From: Carboxylicivirga sp964602515
GTDB lineage: Bacteria > Bacteroidota > Bacteroidia > Bacteroidales > Marinilabiliaceae
DNA: 64,000 nt
Assembly (NCBI GenBank): GCA_964602515.1
Contig: CAZRRJ010000001.1
Location: 496,001-560,000, forward strand
Reading direction: 5' to 3'
Shown piece after piece: positions 18,213-26,304 of this stretch (position 1 is the first letter of the stretch; each line of letters begins with the position of its first letter). The position numbers were made by a program, and so were the translations under genes. A model generated the notes under the pieces. That model saw nothing but the letters and a program-made list of their open reading frames with translations, had not been told where the DNA came from and searched no databases.

Positions 18213-19487
18213 TTAGTCTTTCTTCGACATAAATAAGGTTGGCTTAAATGTTAATTGAAGCCATGCCCAGTTATTTGCCTCATTGTTTTCAAGCACACCT
18301 TTAATAGCATAAAGCGCATCAGATGCAAACATATGTGAATAACCAAAGTCAAGTTGAACCTGTCCATTATAAGAATACCCGCACCAGAGATCTAATTCAG
18401 TACCAAAGCTTTTACCTTGATTAATAATCTCACCATCAGCTCTAAAATAATGTACTGCAACATTAAACTTTACCTTACCGGGTTTCGCATTAGCTTTTAC
18501 ATAAATATCATGCAAACCTACGTTATTACCATGATTACCAACATAGAAATAATCCATAAAACCATTAAACTTATGGTTGGTACCATAAAGAGGGGCAAAA
18601 GAGTTGCTTTTATCAGCACCAGTTTGATCTGTACCTGATAATATTTCATAACCAGCACCTACATTTACTTTCTCGCTTAATCCTATCAGGGCATCAATAG
18701 AAAAGTTATAAGCAGAGATATCAACACTTTTGTCAGCTGCACCTGTACCACCTCCTACAACATCCTCTCCAAACTGGTAGTAAAAATTACCTGCCAGCTT
18801 AATACCTGCTAATTCAGTTTTAATATGTGTACCAGCTGTTTGACTCGATAACACCCCCTGGTCAGTGTGTTCCTCGTTTTTCCAGTAAGGCTTTCCATTG
18901 TTTAAAAACAATAGGCTAGCGGCATAATTATCACTTTTATGGTTTAACCATAAAAATTGCATATGCTTGTAAGCATCTGGCCCTGTATAAAGGTTGTTAT
19001 TAAGGTTTTGATTGTTGTAAGCAATACCTAAGTGAAGTTTTACTTTACCGCTATACTTAAATAAGGCCAAATCATGAGAGCGGGCTTGCTGTGCCCATCC
19101 AACACTACCAAGTATACGGTGATCATCATAAATTAACTCCTGACGACCGGCCTTCAAAGAGAATTTTTTATCAATAAACCATTCGGCCCAGGCCTGATGA
19201 AGATACATTACATTATTTCCATTGGTTGTTAATTGCTTTTCTTCACCCCAATTACGAATATCCTGCATAACTAAACCAACAGCAAAACTTTCATTCTTAA
19301 AGTCTAAATTTAATCGTGTTCTTTGACTAGTAATTACAGATGCATCCTGTCCTTCTGTGGCAGGTGATTTTACACCATGATTATACTCCGTGCGGGGACG
19401 TACCTCTGCAGAAATTTTTACCTGTGCATACAATGCACTTCCTACCATAAGAAAAATGGCAAGCGTAAATATACTTTTCAATTTCAT
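18213..19487 (-). CDS. Outer-membrane porin, alginate-export-like beta barrel
   Basis: A 424-residue protein with signal peptide (GSALYAQ) and repeated amphipathic strands. The N-terminal part (EVRPRTEYNHG, SQRTRLNLDFKNE, VMQDIRNWGE, LHQAWAEWFIDKKFSLKAGRQ) has the pattern of the Alginate_exp family of porins, followed by GYEILSGTDQ and strands that end in LTFKPTLFM. Such porins often sit beside anaerobic respiratory genes in Bacteroidota and may pass nitrite or other small anions. It lies downstream of nrfHA on the same strand, separated by a 221-base gap with a long palindrome, so it may have its own promoter. Confidence 0.8.
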   Translation of the reverse strand: MKLKSIFTLAIFLMVGSALYAQVKISAEVRPRTEYNHGVKSPATEGQDASVITSQRTRLNLDFKNESFAVGLVMQDIRNWGEEKQLTTNGNNVMYLHQAWAEWFIDKKFSLKAGRQELIYDDHRILGSVGWAQQARSHDLALFKYSGKVKLHLGIAYNNQNLNNNLYTGPDAYKHMQFLWLNHKSDNYAASLLFLNNGKPYWKNEEHTDQGVLSSQTAGTHIKTELAGIKLAGNFYYQFGEDVVGGGTGAADKSVDISAYNFSIDALIGLSEKVNVGAGYEILSGTDQTGADKSNSFAPLYGTNHKFNGFMDYFYVGNHGNNVGLHDIYVKANAKPGKVKFNVAVHYFRADGEIINQGKSFGTELDLWCGYSYNGQVQLDFGYSHMFASDALYAIKGVLENNEANNWAWLQLTFKPTLFMSKKD

Positions 19488-19528
19488 AAAATTTTGATTT
19501 ATGTGATAATAAATAGAGGCTGTCTGTA

Positions 19529-19580
19529 ACCAAAAATATAATGAAATAATAGGTAATTATCATTTCATTATATTTTTGGT
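19529..19580. repeat. Perfect 19-bp AT-rich palindrome between nrfA and the porin gene
   Basis: Bases 19529-19547 (ACCAAAAATATAATGAAAT) are an exact reverse complement of 19562-19580, with a 14-base loop. Both arms contain TATTTTTG, a match to the TAnnTTTG -7 box, so the minus-strand arm could act as the porin promoter about 45 bases before its ATG. It has no GC core and no clear T tract, so it is not a typical terminator, though it may end nrfHA transcripts. Confidence 0.6.
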
Positions 19581-19708
19581 ATAATAAGCAAATTTACTGG
19601 GCTTTAACAACTACCTGCCATTAAATCCCAGAAGAGTCTTTGGTGACATAACTTAAAGGATAGCTGATAAAGAGTAGGAATTTTTACTTTTCAGACAACC
19701 TCATATTT

Positions 19709-21223
19709 TTATTTCATTGAAGTTACATAACCAGCTTCCCGCTTGTCACTTTCTTTTTTCCACTCTGGTAATAAGCTTTTTATAAATTCATCTTTTTCAG
19801 CTTGTAACTTATCTTTATCCATACCAATATAAGCTTGTGCTTTAGCTTTTGTAGAAATATCCGGATAAGGAACTGAATCATTGTGCCCAAGTGCTGATAA
19901 TAAGCGACTTAATTTAATTCGACCTTCCTGTACAATGGTAATACCTGTAGCTATTACACGGCTGGTTTCAACTGGAGAGTGAAATGAACCGCCATGGCTG
20001 GCAGCAGCATAATCCCAACGCCACTGTGAGTGACGGATATCCATTAAGATATCTTTCATTTGTTCTTCTGTTGCACCCAAGTCCCAAGCTAATTTTGCTT
20101 CAATGTGAGCTCTTACTACTAGTTCTTCTAGCTTATCACGGTTTTCAATAATACGATCCTGACGCTCATAAACATCAGCAATTAGGCTGGCTGTTTCCTC
20201 ACGGTGACATACCTGGCATGAATTGGCTACATTATTAAGCGGACTCTGAATATGGTGATCTGTAAATTTAGTACCACCTTCACTCTTATAAGGCATATGA
20301 CAATCGGCACAGGAAACACCACGCTTGGCATGAACACCTGTCAGGTACACTTCGTAACCGGGGTGCTGAGCTTTAAGCATTGGAGCCCTGCTTAATTTAT
20401 GTGTCCAGTCAGCAAAACCAATTTCGTCATAGTATTCTTCCATGTCCTCAGCTGACATACCTTTATCCCATGGGAAAGTCAGGTACGGAGAACCCGGATG
20501 TGATTTCTTGTCAAAATAGTACTCAACATGACACTGGGCACAAACTAATGAGCGCATTTCCTGGTGGGAAGCATCATTAATATCTTTACCACTTCTCTCA
20601 AAAGCCTCAACTAGTGCCGGGCGTGTAATCTTTAAGTTCATTGTTTCTGAATCATGACAGTCAGCACAACCGATATTATTCATTACCTCAGGCCCTTTTT
20701 CATCCCACTTTCCTTTGTAGAACTCTGCTGGTCCCATTTCTGCCATCAAACGTGGTACATCAGGGCTTTTACAAGTCCAGCATGTATTTGGCATCGGGCT
20801 GTTCTTTCCTTCACCCGGTGCCCCGGTACGTAATGTTTTATGAATATCTTCAATGGCATGCATATGTCCGCGCCCCTGGTTATAATCCTTAGAGAAGCCA
20901 TAACCTGCCCAAAGTACTACTAAACGAGGATCAACTTCAAGCATGTCTATCATTGCTGCACCATTGTACTTACTGGCAAAGGTTGTATCCTTTGTTTTCA
21001 TATACGATTGGTACTCTTTTGGGAAATTTTGTCCCCATACCTCATTACGGGGCTCTGTTGGTGAATGCTTTACTTTAGGTGTATATGCAAAAACAGCTTC
21101 AGCACGACGTTCCATCACTGATGAAGCTAACAGCCCCAGCAAAAATACTGCAACAATTGTTATTAAAAATAATGCCCAGCCTAACCAGGGTTTGTCTTTT
21201 ATTTGTTCACGAATTGGTTTCAT
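19709..21223 (-). CDS. nrfA: Cytochrome c nitrite reductase, catalytic subunit
   Basis: A 504-residue periplasmic pentahaem enzyme that reduces nitrite to ammonium with six electrons (also acts on NO and hydroxylamine). An N-terminal membrane anchor (WALFLITIVAVFLLGLLAS) precedes the five haem sites: CWTCK (the Lys-ligated catalytic haem), CADCH, CAQCH, CADCH and CQVCH. VVLWAGYGFSKDYNQGRGH and GVSCADCHMPYKSEGG fit the family. It follows nrfH by 19 bases, so the two form the NrfHA complex fed from the quinol pool. Near hcp and a Crp/Fnr gene it makes a nitrite/NO handling block. Confidence 0.97.
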   Translation of the reverse strand: MKPIREQIKDKPWLGWALFLITIVAVFLLGLLASSVMERRAEAVFAYTPKVKHSPTEPRNEVWGQNFPKEYQSYMKTKDTTFASKYNGAAMIDMLEVDPRLVVLWAGYGFSKDYNQGRGHMHAIEDIHKTLRTGAPGEGKNSPMPNTCWTCKSPDVPRLMAEMGPAEFYKGKWDEKGPEVMNNIGCADCHDSETMNLKITRPALVEAFERSGKDINDASHQEMRSLVCAQCHVEYYFDKKSHPGSPYLTFPWDKGMSAEDMEEYYDEIGFADWTHKLSRAPMLKAQHPGYEVYLTGVHAKRGVSCADCHMPYKSEGGTKFTDHHIQSPLNNVANSCQVCHREETASLIADVYERQDRIIENRDKLEELVVRAHIEAKLAWDLGATEEQMKDILMDIRHSQWRWDYAAASHGGSFHSPVETSRVIATGITIVQEGRIKLSRLLSALGHNDSVPYPDISTKAKAQAYIGMDKDKLQAEKDEFIKSLLPEWKKESDKREAGYVTSMK

Positions 21224-21242
21224 ATATTTCTTCGATTTAAGA

Positions 21243-21827
21243 TTACTCTTTGTTTAGATCTCTAAGCCAGTCGGGCAGTGGGCTTTCCGGAACAGGAATC
21301 CTGGCATTTGGCACACTCGATAAGCTGTTGACACGGCCATGCGGTGTTTCACGATGACATTCCCAACAATAGCGATCGTTAATATTGTTTTGAACATGAG
21401 GTGATTGTGCCAATAACTTGTCATCAGTGATAAGTTGTGTGTGACAACGAATACAATTTTGCTGAACAACATTGGCTCCTTCCTCATGGATCATTATGAC
21501 CTGGGGTTCTGCTCGCATAGTAAAGACAGAAGCATGGCGCATTCCATCTTTGGCTTTAAAGTAGTAGGTATTCAGTACATTATCATGAGGTACATGACAA
21601 TCGTTACAGGTAGCGACTTCACGGTGTGCACTATGATTCCATGTTGCATATTGCGGACCCATAATATGACAATTTACACAAGTTTTTGGGTCATCAGACA
21701 GGTATGAATGTGCCCGGGAAACATAAAATATATAGAATCCTAAACCAAAGAAAACACCAGCACTCAAGATGACTGATACTTTCCAGTGTTCTGGCGGTTT
21801 AAGAAAATCGATGAACCTTTTTTTCAT
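21243..21827 (-). CDS. nrfH: Membrane tetrahaem quinol dehydrogenase of nitrite reductase
   Basis: A 194-residue NapC/NirT-family protein with one N-terminal membrane helix (VILSAGVFFGLGFYIFYV) and four CxxCH sites: CVNCH, CNDCH, CIRCH and CWECH. It oxidises menaquinol and passes electrons to NrfA. First gene of the nrfHA pair; the 5' region holds an imperfect GTGAAA-N12-TTTCAC repeat at 21851-21874 and the hcp terminator farther up. Confidence 0.96.
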   Translation of the reverse strand: MKKRFIDFLKPPEHWKVSVILSAGVFFGLGFYIFYVSRAHSYLSDDPKTCVNCHIMGPQYATWNHSAHREVATCNDCHVPHDNVLNTYYFKAKDGMRHASVFTMRAEPQVIMIHEEGANVVQQNCIRCHTQLITDDKLLAQSPHVQNNINDRYCWECHRETPHGRVNSLSSVPNARIPVPESPLPDWLRDLNKE

Positions 21828-21850
21828 ACAAACTTGTTTAATGGTATAAT

Positions 21851-21874
21851 GTGAAAATATAACAGTTATTTCAC
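21851..21874. promoter_or_regulatory. Imperfect inverted repeat upstream of nrfH
   Basis: GTGAAA (21851-21856) and TTTCAC (21869-21874) are reverse complements 12 bases apart, with ATAAC-A-GTTAT between them. It lies 24 bases before the nrfH ATG, so it could be an operator or a leader hairpin. Weak evidence. Confidence 0.3.
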
Positions 21875-21952
21875 TATGTCAAGGAAACTGATTTAAAGAG
21901 ATGTTATTGATAATAATTCTAAATTATTATTTGTTAGGTATATGCAATGCAG

Positions 21953-21982
21953 AAAACCTGCATCTCAATAAAAAGATGCAGG
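21953..21982 (-). terminator. Intrinsic terminator of hcp
   Basis: On the minus strand CCTGCATCT (21982-21974) pairs perfectly with AGATGCAGG (21965-21957) and is followed by TTTTC. It ends the hcp operon before nrfHA. Confidence 0.85.
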
Positions 21983-22002
21983 CCTTCACTATTGACCATT
22001 TA

Positions 22003-22016
22003 TTGATCATCATCAA
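22003..22016. promoter_or_regulatory. Fnr-consensus-like palindrome directly after hcp
   Basis: TTGATCATCATCAA fits TTGAT-N4-ATCAA exactly, the classical Fnr box. It lies against the hcp stop and upstream of the hcp terminator, about 180 bases from the nrfH start, an odd place for an operator. It may be chance or may act on nrfHA from a distance. Confidence 0.3.
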
Positions 22017-23648
22017 TTAATTTATCCAGTTTTTTATATCTTCTTCAGCAGTACTGATACCTCCAATACCAAAGTTATTTACCAATACGTTAACTACATT
22101 AGGTGATAAGAAAGCAGGTAATGTTGGCCCAAGGTGAATGTTTTTAACGCCAAGATGCAATAGAGCTAGCAATACAATAACTGCTTTTTGCTCATACCAG
22201 GCAATATTGTACACAATTGGCAAGTCATTGATATCGTCTAAGCCAAACACCTCTTTTAATTTAAGAGCTGTTACTGCTAAACTATATGAATCGTTACACT
22301 GGCCGGCATCTAAAACACGAGGAATGCCACCAATATCACCCAATGGTAATTTATTGTATCGGTATTTGGCACATCCTGCAGTTAGAATTACGGTATCGTT
22401 TGGTAATTCATTAGCAAAATCAGTATAATAGTTACGGTCATTCATACGACCATCGCAACCAGCCATCACCACAAACTTTTTAATTGAACCTGATTTAACA
22501 GCATCAACAACCTTATCAGCTAGCTGAAGAACCTGGTTGTGTGCAAATCCCCCAACAATTTCACCTGTTTCAATTTCCGTTGGAGCAGCACATTTTTTAG
22601 CATGTTCAATAATTGCGCTAAAGTCTTTTGGTTGGTTGTTTATTCTGTCAGGGAAATGAGTGCAACCATCAAAACCAGAAGCTCCGGTTGTATATACACG
22701 GTCTTTATATTCTGCCTTAGGTGGTACAATACAATTGGTAGTAAACAGGATAGGACCGTTAAAAGACTTAAATTCTTCGGTTTGTTTCCACCATGCACTA
22801 CCGTAGTTGCCTACAAAGTTATCGTATTTCTTAAATTTAGGATAATAGTGTGCCGGAAGCATTTCACTGTGTGTGTATACATCAACACCAGTTCCTTTGG
22901 TTTGATCCAATAAATCTTTCAGATCTCTTAAGTCATGACCACTTATTAAGATTGCCGGGTTTTTGCCAACCCCAATATTTACTGAAGTAACCTCAGGATT
23001 ACCAAATGATTCAGTGTTTGCTTTATCTAATAAAGCCATTACATCAACGCCATATTTACCACACTCAAGTACTAAGCCTATCAATTCTTCCACTGCAATA
23101 TTTTCAGCCAGAGTAGCTACTAAAGCTTTTTTAGCAAATGTATAAATAGTAGCATCTTCGTAACCCAGGTTCCAGGCATGTTCACCATAAGCAGCCATAC
23201 CTTTAAGCCCGTATGTTAACAGTTCTTTTAATGAGCGGATATCTTCATTTTCAATAGATAATATGCCGATTAAGAGTGCTTTTGACTCCATCTCATTTTC
23301 ATCAGCACCACGGAAAATGGCACAATCGTGAAGGTCAGCAGGAATATCTATTTGTGCTTTTAATTCATCCTGAATGGCATAGCCATCTTTAATCTTGGCA
23401 ATGATTTTTTTAGCATCAAAATTGGCATTTGTAATGGTGATAAATAAAGAATCTATAATGTATTTGTTCGCTTTTGCACCATCAACTCCTTTTTTATCAG
23501 CTAATTGACTTAAGATCGCAACGCCTTTAGTTGTGTAAAGTAATAAATCCTGCAGATTAGCCACATCTGAAGTTTTTCCACAAACACCTTTAACTGAACA
23601 GCCAACTCCTTTAGCTGCTTCCTGACACTGATAACAAAACATACTCAT
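22017..23648 (-). CDS. hcp: Hydroxylamine reductase / hybrid cluster protein, class I
   Basis: A 543-residue Hcp, a nitric oxide reductase and hydroxylamine reductase used against nitrosative stress. The N-terminal cysteines are C5-x2-C8-x8-C17-x5-C23, the class I spacing that holds a [4Fe-4S] cluster. Hybrid-cluster ligand regions are intact: SGHDL, HSEMLPAH, TTNCI, GFDGCTHF, AGCDGRMNDR, ILTAGCAKYRY and LDAGQCND. The ATG at 23648 is followed by another ATG two codons on. Upstream in the same direction is a ferredoxin-like protein gene, and a 64-nt structured element lies in the 131-base gap between them. It supports the nitrite/NO theme with nrfHA. Confidence 0.97.
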   Translation of the reverse strand: MSMFCYQCQEAAKGVGCSVKGVCGKTSDVANLQDLLLYTTKGVAILSQLADKKGVDGAKANKYIIDSLFITITNANFDAKKIIAKIKDGYAIQDELKAQIDIPADLHDCAIFRGADENEMESKALLIGILSIENEDIRSLKELLTYGLKGMAAYGEHAWNLGYEDATIYTFAKKALVATLAENIAVEELIGLVLECGKYGVDVMALLDKANTESFGNPEVTSVNIGVGKNPAILISGHDLRDLKDLLDQTKGTGVDVYTHSEMLPAHYYPKFKKYDNFVGNYGSAWWKQTEEFKSFNGPILFTTNCIVPPKAEYKDRVYTTGASGFDGCTHFPDRINNQPKDFSAIIEHAKKCAAPTEIETGEIVGGFAHNQVLQLADKVVDAVKSGSIKKFVVMAGCDGRMNDRNYYTDFANELPNDTVILTAGCAKYRYNKLPLGDIGGIPRVLDAGQCNDSYSLAVTALKLKEVFGLDDINDLPIVYNIAWYEQKAVIVLLALLHLGVKNIHLGPTLPAFLSPNVVNVLVNNFGIGGISTAEEDIKNWIN

Positions 23649-23698
23649 GATTACTGGTTTTTAGTTATTGTAATTTTTTTATTCGAACTGATTTTGAA

Positions 23699-23762
23699 AG
23701 TGAGGAATGCCTTAATGAGGTAACGACCTCTTTGTTCGGACGGTTTCAAGACACTCCTCACT
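23699..23762 (-). ncRNA. Structured leader/intercistronic RNA element before hcp
   Basis: Read on the minus strand, AGTGAGGAGTGTCTT (23762-23748) pairs with AAGGCATTCCTCACT (23713-23699) over 15 bp. Two of the pairs are G-U, which would be A-C mismatches in RNA from the other strand, so the minus strand is the transcribed one. Inside is a second hairpin GAGGT-CGTT-ACCTC (23730-23717) and a 17-base single-stranded segment with CCGTCCGAA. A TTTC follows the outer stem, too weak for a standard terminator. It may be an attenuator, a processing site or a ligand-sensing leader of hcp. I know no matching RNA family. Confidence 0.5.
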
Positions 23763-23779
23763 ACTCTAACCCAATTCTA

Positions 23780-24664
23780 CTATACCCATTCTTCTTTTAA
23801 TATTTCACCTTCAATTGAAACGACAGCCAGTTTTAATGGAATCTTACGCGAAGCTTGTTCTACAGCCATTTTGGCTTGTTGCAATAAACCACCACAACAA
23901 GGCACCTGCATTATAGCCACAGTTAAGGTATTGATTTTAGCCTGATCAATCATCTGTACCAATTTCTGTACGTAAGTTTCCTGGTTACTATCCAACTTTG
24001 GACAAGCAATGCCGAGGCTTCTGCCGTTTAAGTATTTGCTGTGAAAATTCCCCATTGCAAAAGCAACACAGTCAGCAGCTAATAACATATCTGATTCACG
24101 GAAATATGGTGCCATTGGATTGACTAAATGCATTTGCACCGGCCATTGTCTTAATTCCGATGGTGCATCACCATTATTTGTTGAGGCTGTTGGTACTACA
24201 TCTGGTCTTTCAATAGAGCGGGCAGCCGATCCCGGGCATCCGCCTCCTGCATGTCCTTGTTGCATAACTGATATTTTTGGTTTGTGAACCTGTCGAATAA
24301 CATCGTCTACTTTAAATGTTAGTTGATTCTCATTTTCTTTAAGCCAGGTAACGGCTTGTTTTAGAAAAGCAGTTTCATTGTGCTCTTTAAGGTGCTTTAA
24401 ATGAGCTACAACAGTATTAATACCTTTATCAACCATTATTTCCATTACCTTAATTTCATCATAAGGCTCAGCTTCACGCTTTTCAATGGTCATTGCATCT
24501 TGCGGACAATGATTAAGACAAGCGCCTAATCCATCACACATTAAATCGCTAATCAAACGCGCTTTACCATCAATGATCTGTAAAGCTCCTTCATGGCATG
24601 AGGGAACACAAACACCACATCCGTTGCATTTGTCCTCGTCAATTTTAATCATATCTCTTATCAT
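23780..24664 (-). CDS. Two-cluster ferredoxin-domain protein encoded with Hcp
   Basis: A 294-residue cytoplasmic protein. The N-terminus binds two [4Fe-4S] clusters: CNGCGVCVPSC and CDGLGACLNHC. The remaining ~220 residues hold further cysteines (GGGCPGSA, ACPKLD, VPCCGG) but no recognised catalytic motif. I chose the ATG at 24664 because the frame upstream opens only with a TTG inside the divergent promoter. It is the first gene of the operon that contains hcp and is under the Crp/Fnr-type palindrome, so it probably passes electrons to Hcp, the role of Hcr in enterics. This partner role is inference. Confidence 0.85.
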   Translation of the reverse strand: MIRDMIKIDEDKCNGCGVCVPSCHEGALQIIDGKARLISDLMCDGLGACLNHCPQDAMTIEKREAEPYDEIKVMEIMVDKGINTVVAHLKHLKEHNETAFLKQAVTWLKENENQLTFKVDDVIRQVHKPKISVMQQGHAGGGCPGSAARSIERPDVVPTASTNNGDAPSELRQWPVQMHLVNPMAPYFRESDMLLAADCVAFAMGNFHSKYLNGRSLGIACPKLDSNQETYVQKLVQMIDQAKINTLTVAIMQVPCCGGLLQQAKMAVEQASRKIPLKLAVVSIEGEILKEEWV

Positions 24665-24693
24665 CGTCTTGTCTTTTATCTTTTTTACAGTGG

Positions 24694-24701
24694 CAAATGT
24701 A
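24694..24701 (-). promoter_or_regulatory. -7 box of the ferredoxin-hcp operon
   Basis: TACATTTG on the minus strand matches TAnnTTTG exactly and lies 29 bases before the chosen ATG. No -33 TTTG stands at the usual distance; instead a palindrome is centred about 33 bases upstream of the box centre, as expected for an activator-dependent promoter. Confidence 0.6.
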
Positions 24702-24722
24702 TGGCGACTTTCATGATAAGGC

Positions 24723-24738
24723 TGTAACAAATGTTACA
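24723..24738. promoter_or_regulatory. Crp/Fnr-type operator in the divergent promoter region
   Basis: TGTAACA-AA-TGTTACA is a perfect 16-bp inverted repeat between the ferredoxin-hcp operon and the Crp/Fnr gene. If transcription starts about 5 bases after the -7 box at 24694, the palindrome centre is near -41, the class II activator position. It could also mediate autoregulation of the divergent regulator gene. Confidence 0.65.
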
Positions 24739-24780
24739 AAAACGAAAATAATTTATAATTTGGTACAAAATTACTTAATC

Positions 24781-25449
24781 ATGCAATTACTTTCGAAATG
24801 CCCTTTATTTAAAGGTATTGATTATAAGGAAATAAGTCTATTATTGGAGCGTATTCCACATCAGGTAAAAAAATATGAAAAAGGCCATATGATTGCTCAA
24901 AGCGGGGAAGAATGCCGATCGTTAATGATAATGTTAAAGGGGAGTGTAAAAGGGGAGATGATGGACTTTTCGGGCAAAGCCATTAAAATTGAAGATATTG
25001 AACCGCCAAAACCACTTGCAATTGCCTTTTTGTTTGGAGAAAATAATACGTGTCCAGTGAATATTATAGCCAATAATTCTGTTGAAATATTTCTCTTACC
25101 AAAGCGTTCGGTTATTGCATTGATGCAGCTTAGTTCTACTTTTCTGAGTAATTTTATGAACATTATTTCAAGTAAAACTCAGTTTTTGACCGATAAAATT
25201 CGATTTTTATCTTTTCAGACCATACGAGGAAAAATTGCGCATTACCTTTTGCAATTATGTGGTCCGGTTGATGGAGAAATTATTTTACCAAAAAGTCAGG
25301 AAGAATTAGCCAATATGTTTGGAGTAACAAGGCCATCGCTGGGGCGTGCTTTAAGAGAGATGCACAATGAAAATATTATAGAAGCAAAAGGAAAAAGCAT
25401 TAAGATTATCAACAGAAAAGAATTGATTAAACAACTAAAGAAGGCTTAA
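24781..25449 (+). CDS. Crp/Fnr family transcription regulator (HcpR-like by context)
   Basis: A 222-residue regulator with a cyclic-nucleotide-binding-like beta barrel (LLSKCPLFKGI, MIAQSGEECRSLMIMLKGSV) and a C-terminal winged helix (LPKSQEELANMFGVTRPSLGRALREM). It lacks the N-terminal Cys cluster of true Fnr; only single cysteines are present. The ATG at 24781 is preferred over a farther one at 24697 that would run through the operator. Divergent to the ferredoxin-hcp operon with a palindrome between them, it is a good candidate NO/nitrite-responsive regulator of hcp and possibly nrfHA. In other bacteria such hcp-linked Crp/Fnr proteins are called HcpR; that name is inference here. Confidence 0.88.
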   Translation: MQLLSKCPLFKGIDYKEISLLLERIPHQVKKYEKGHMIAQSGEECRSLMIMLKGSVKGEMMDFSGKAIKIEDIEPPKPLAIAFLFGENNTCPVNIIANNSVEIFLLPKRSVIALMQLSSTFLSNFMNIISSKTQFLTDKIRFLSFQTIRGKIAHYLLQLCGPVDGEIILPKSQEELANMFGVTRPSLGRALREMHNENIIEAKGKSIKIINRKELIKQLKKA

Positions 25450-25481
25450 TTACAAGTATGTACTAATACCAGCTTAACTTC

Positions 25482-26180
25482 ATGCATAAGAAAACCATAG
25501 TTATTAGCTGTGAACATGGCGGCAATACAATTCCTGACAACTACAGGCATTTATTTAAAGAAGCAACAGTTGCTCTTAATTCTCATCGTGGATATGATAT
25601 TGGAGCATTAGACTTGTTTAAGCAAATAGAAAATGATTACATCGTTTACAAACAGAGTTCTACGGTATCCCGTTTGCTTGTTGATATAAACCGTTCCTTA
25701 CATAGGAGGACACTTTTTTCTGAATACACCAAACAGCTTCCTTTGAAAGAAAAACAACTTTTGCTCGAAGCATTTTATTATGGTTTCAGGTTGCCCTTCG
25801 ATGCGAAGATAGAGGAAATGTGGAAAGAGAACCATACTGTCCTTCACCTGTCAGTGCATTCTTTTACACCTGAGTTAAATGGTGTAATTCGTCAAACAGA
25901 TTTTGGTATTTTATACAATCCGGATCGACAAAAGGAAAAAGAATTTGCTCAACTCTGGAAGAAAGAAATAGCCCGTATTTTACCTGAATTTCGCACACGT
26001 TTTAATTATCCATTCAGAGGAAAACCCGATGGGCATGTAAAGTATTTTAGAAATAAAGAGGAAGAGTTGTACCTGGGTATTGAGTTTGAAATGAACCAAA
26101 AATATGCCGGTGATGACAGGGTAAAAAGTGGAATTGTGAAAGCTTTTAATAAAGCCTGTGATATTTGGGTTAATTTATAA
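25482..26180 (+). CDS. N-formylglutamate amidohydrolase family protein
   Basis: A 232-residue cytoplasmic protein of the FGase fold. Signatures are ISCEHGGNTIP near the start, SHRGYDIGALDLFKQ, VDINRS, LHLSVHSFTPELNG and IEFEMNQKYA near the end, with metal-binding His and Glu residues at the usual places. Family members hydrolyse N-formylglutamate in histidine breakdown, but no hut genes are near, and many homologues act on unknown substrates. It starts 32 bases after the Crp/Fnr gene and may be co-transcribed. Confidence 0.85.
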   Translation: MHKKTIVISCEHGGNTIPDNYRHLFKEATVALNSHRGYDIGALDLFKQIENDYIVYKQSSTVSRLLVDINRSLHRRTLFSEYTKQLPLKEKQLLLEAFYYGFRLPFDAKIEEMWKENHTVLHLSVHSFTPELNGVIRQTDFGILYNPDRQKEKEFAQLWKKEIARILPEFRTRFNYPFRGKPDGHVKYFRNKEEELYLGIEFEMNQKYAGDDRVKSGIVKAFNKACDIWVNL

Positions 26181-26276
26181 CTTGTATATCAGTCTTTTAA
26201 TAACAAATGAATTTTAAATATTTAATCGAACAGCTTATTATTTCTTTAGTTGTAGGAGCCGATGCCTGATGAATTG

Positions 26277-26284
26277 TATATTTG
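26277..26284 (+). promoter_or_regulatory. -7 box of the M48 protease gene
   Basis: TATATTTG is an exact TAnnTTTG, 20 bases before the ATG at 26305. Confidence 0.6.
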
Positions 26285-26304
26285 TGCATTAAAACAAGTA
26301 ATTC

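Noticed and set aside
24665..24730. N-terminal extension of the ferredoxin-like protein from a TTG
   Set aside because: It covers the -7 box and part of the operator; an ATG at 24664 starts just before the first cluster.
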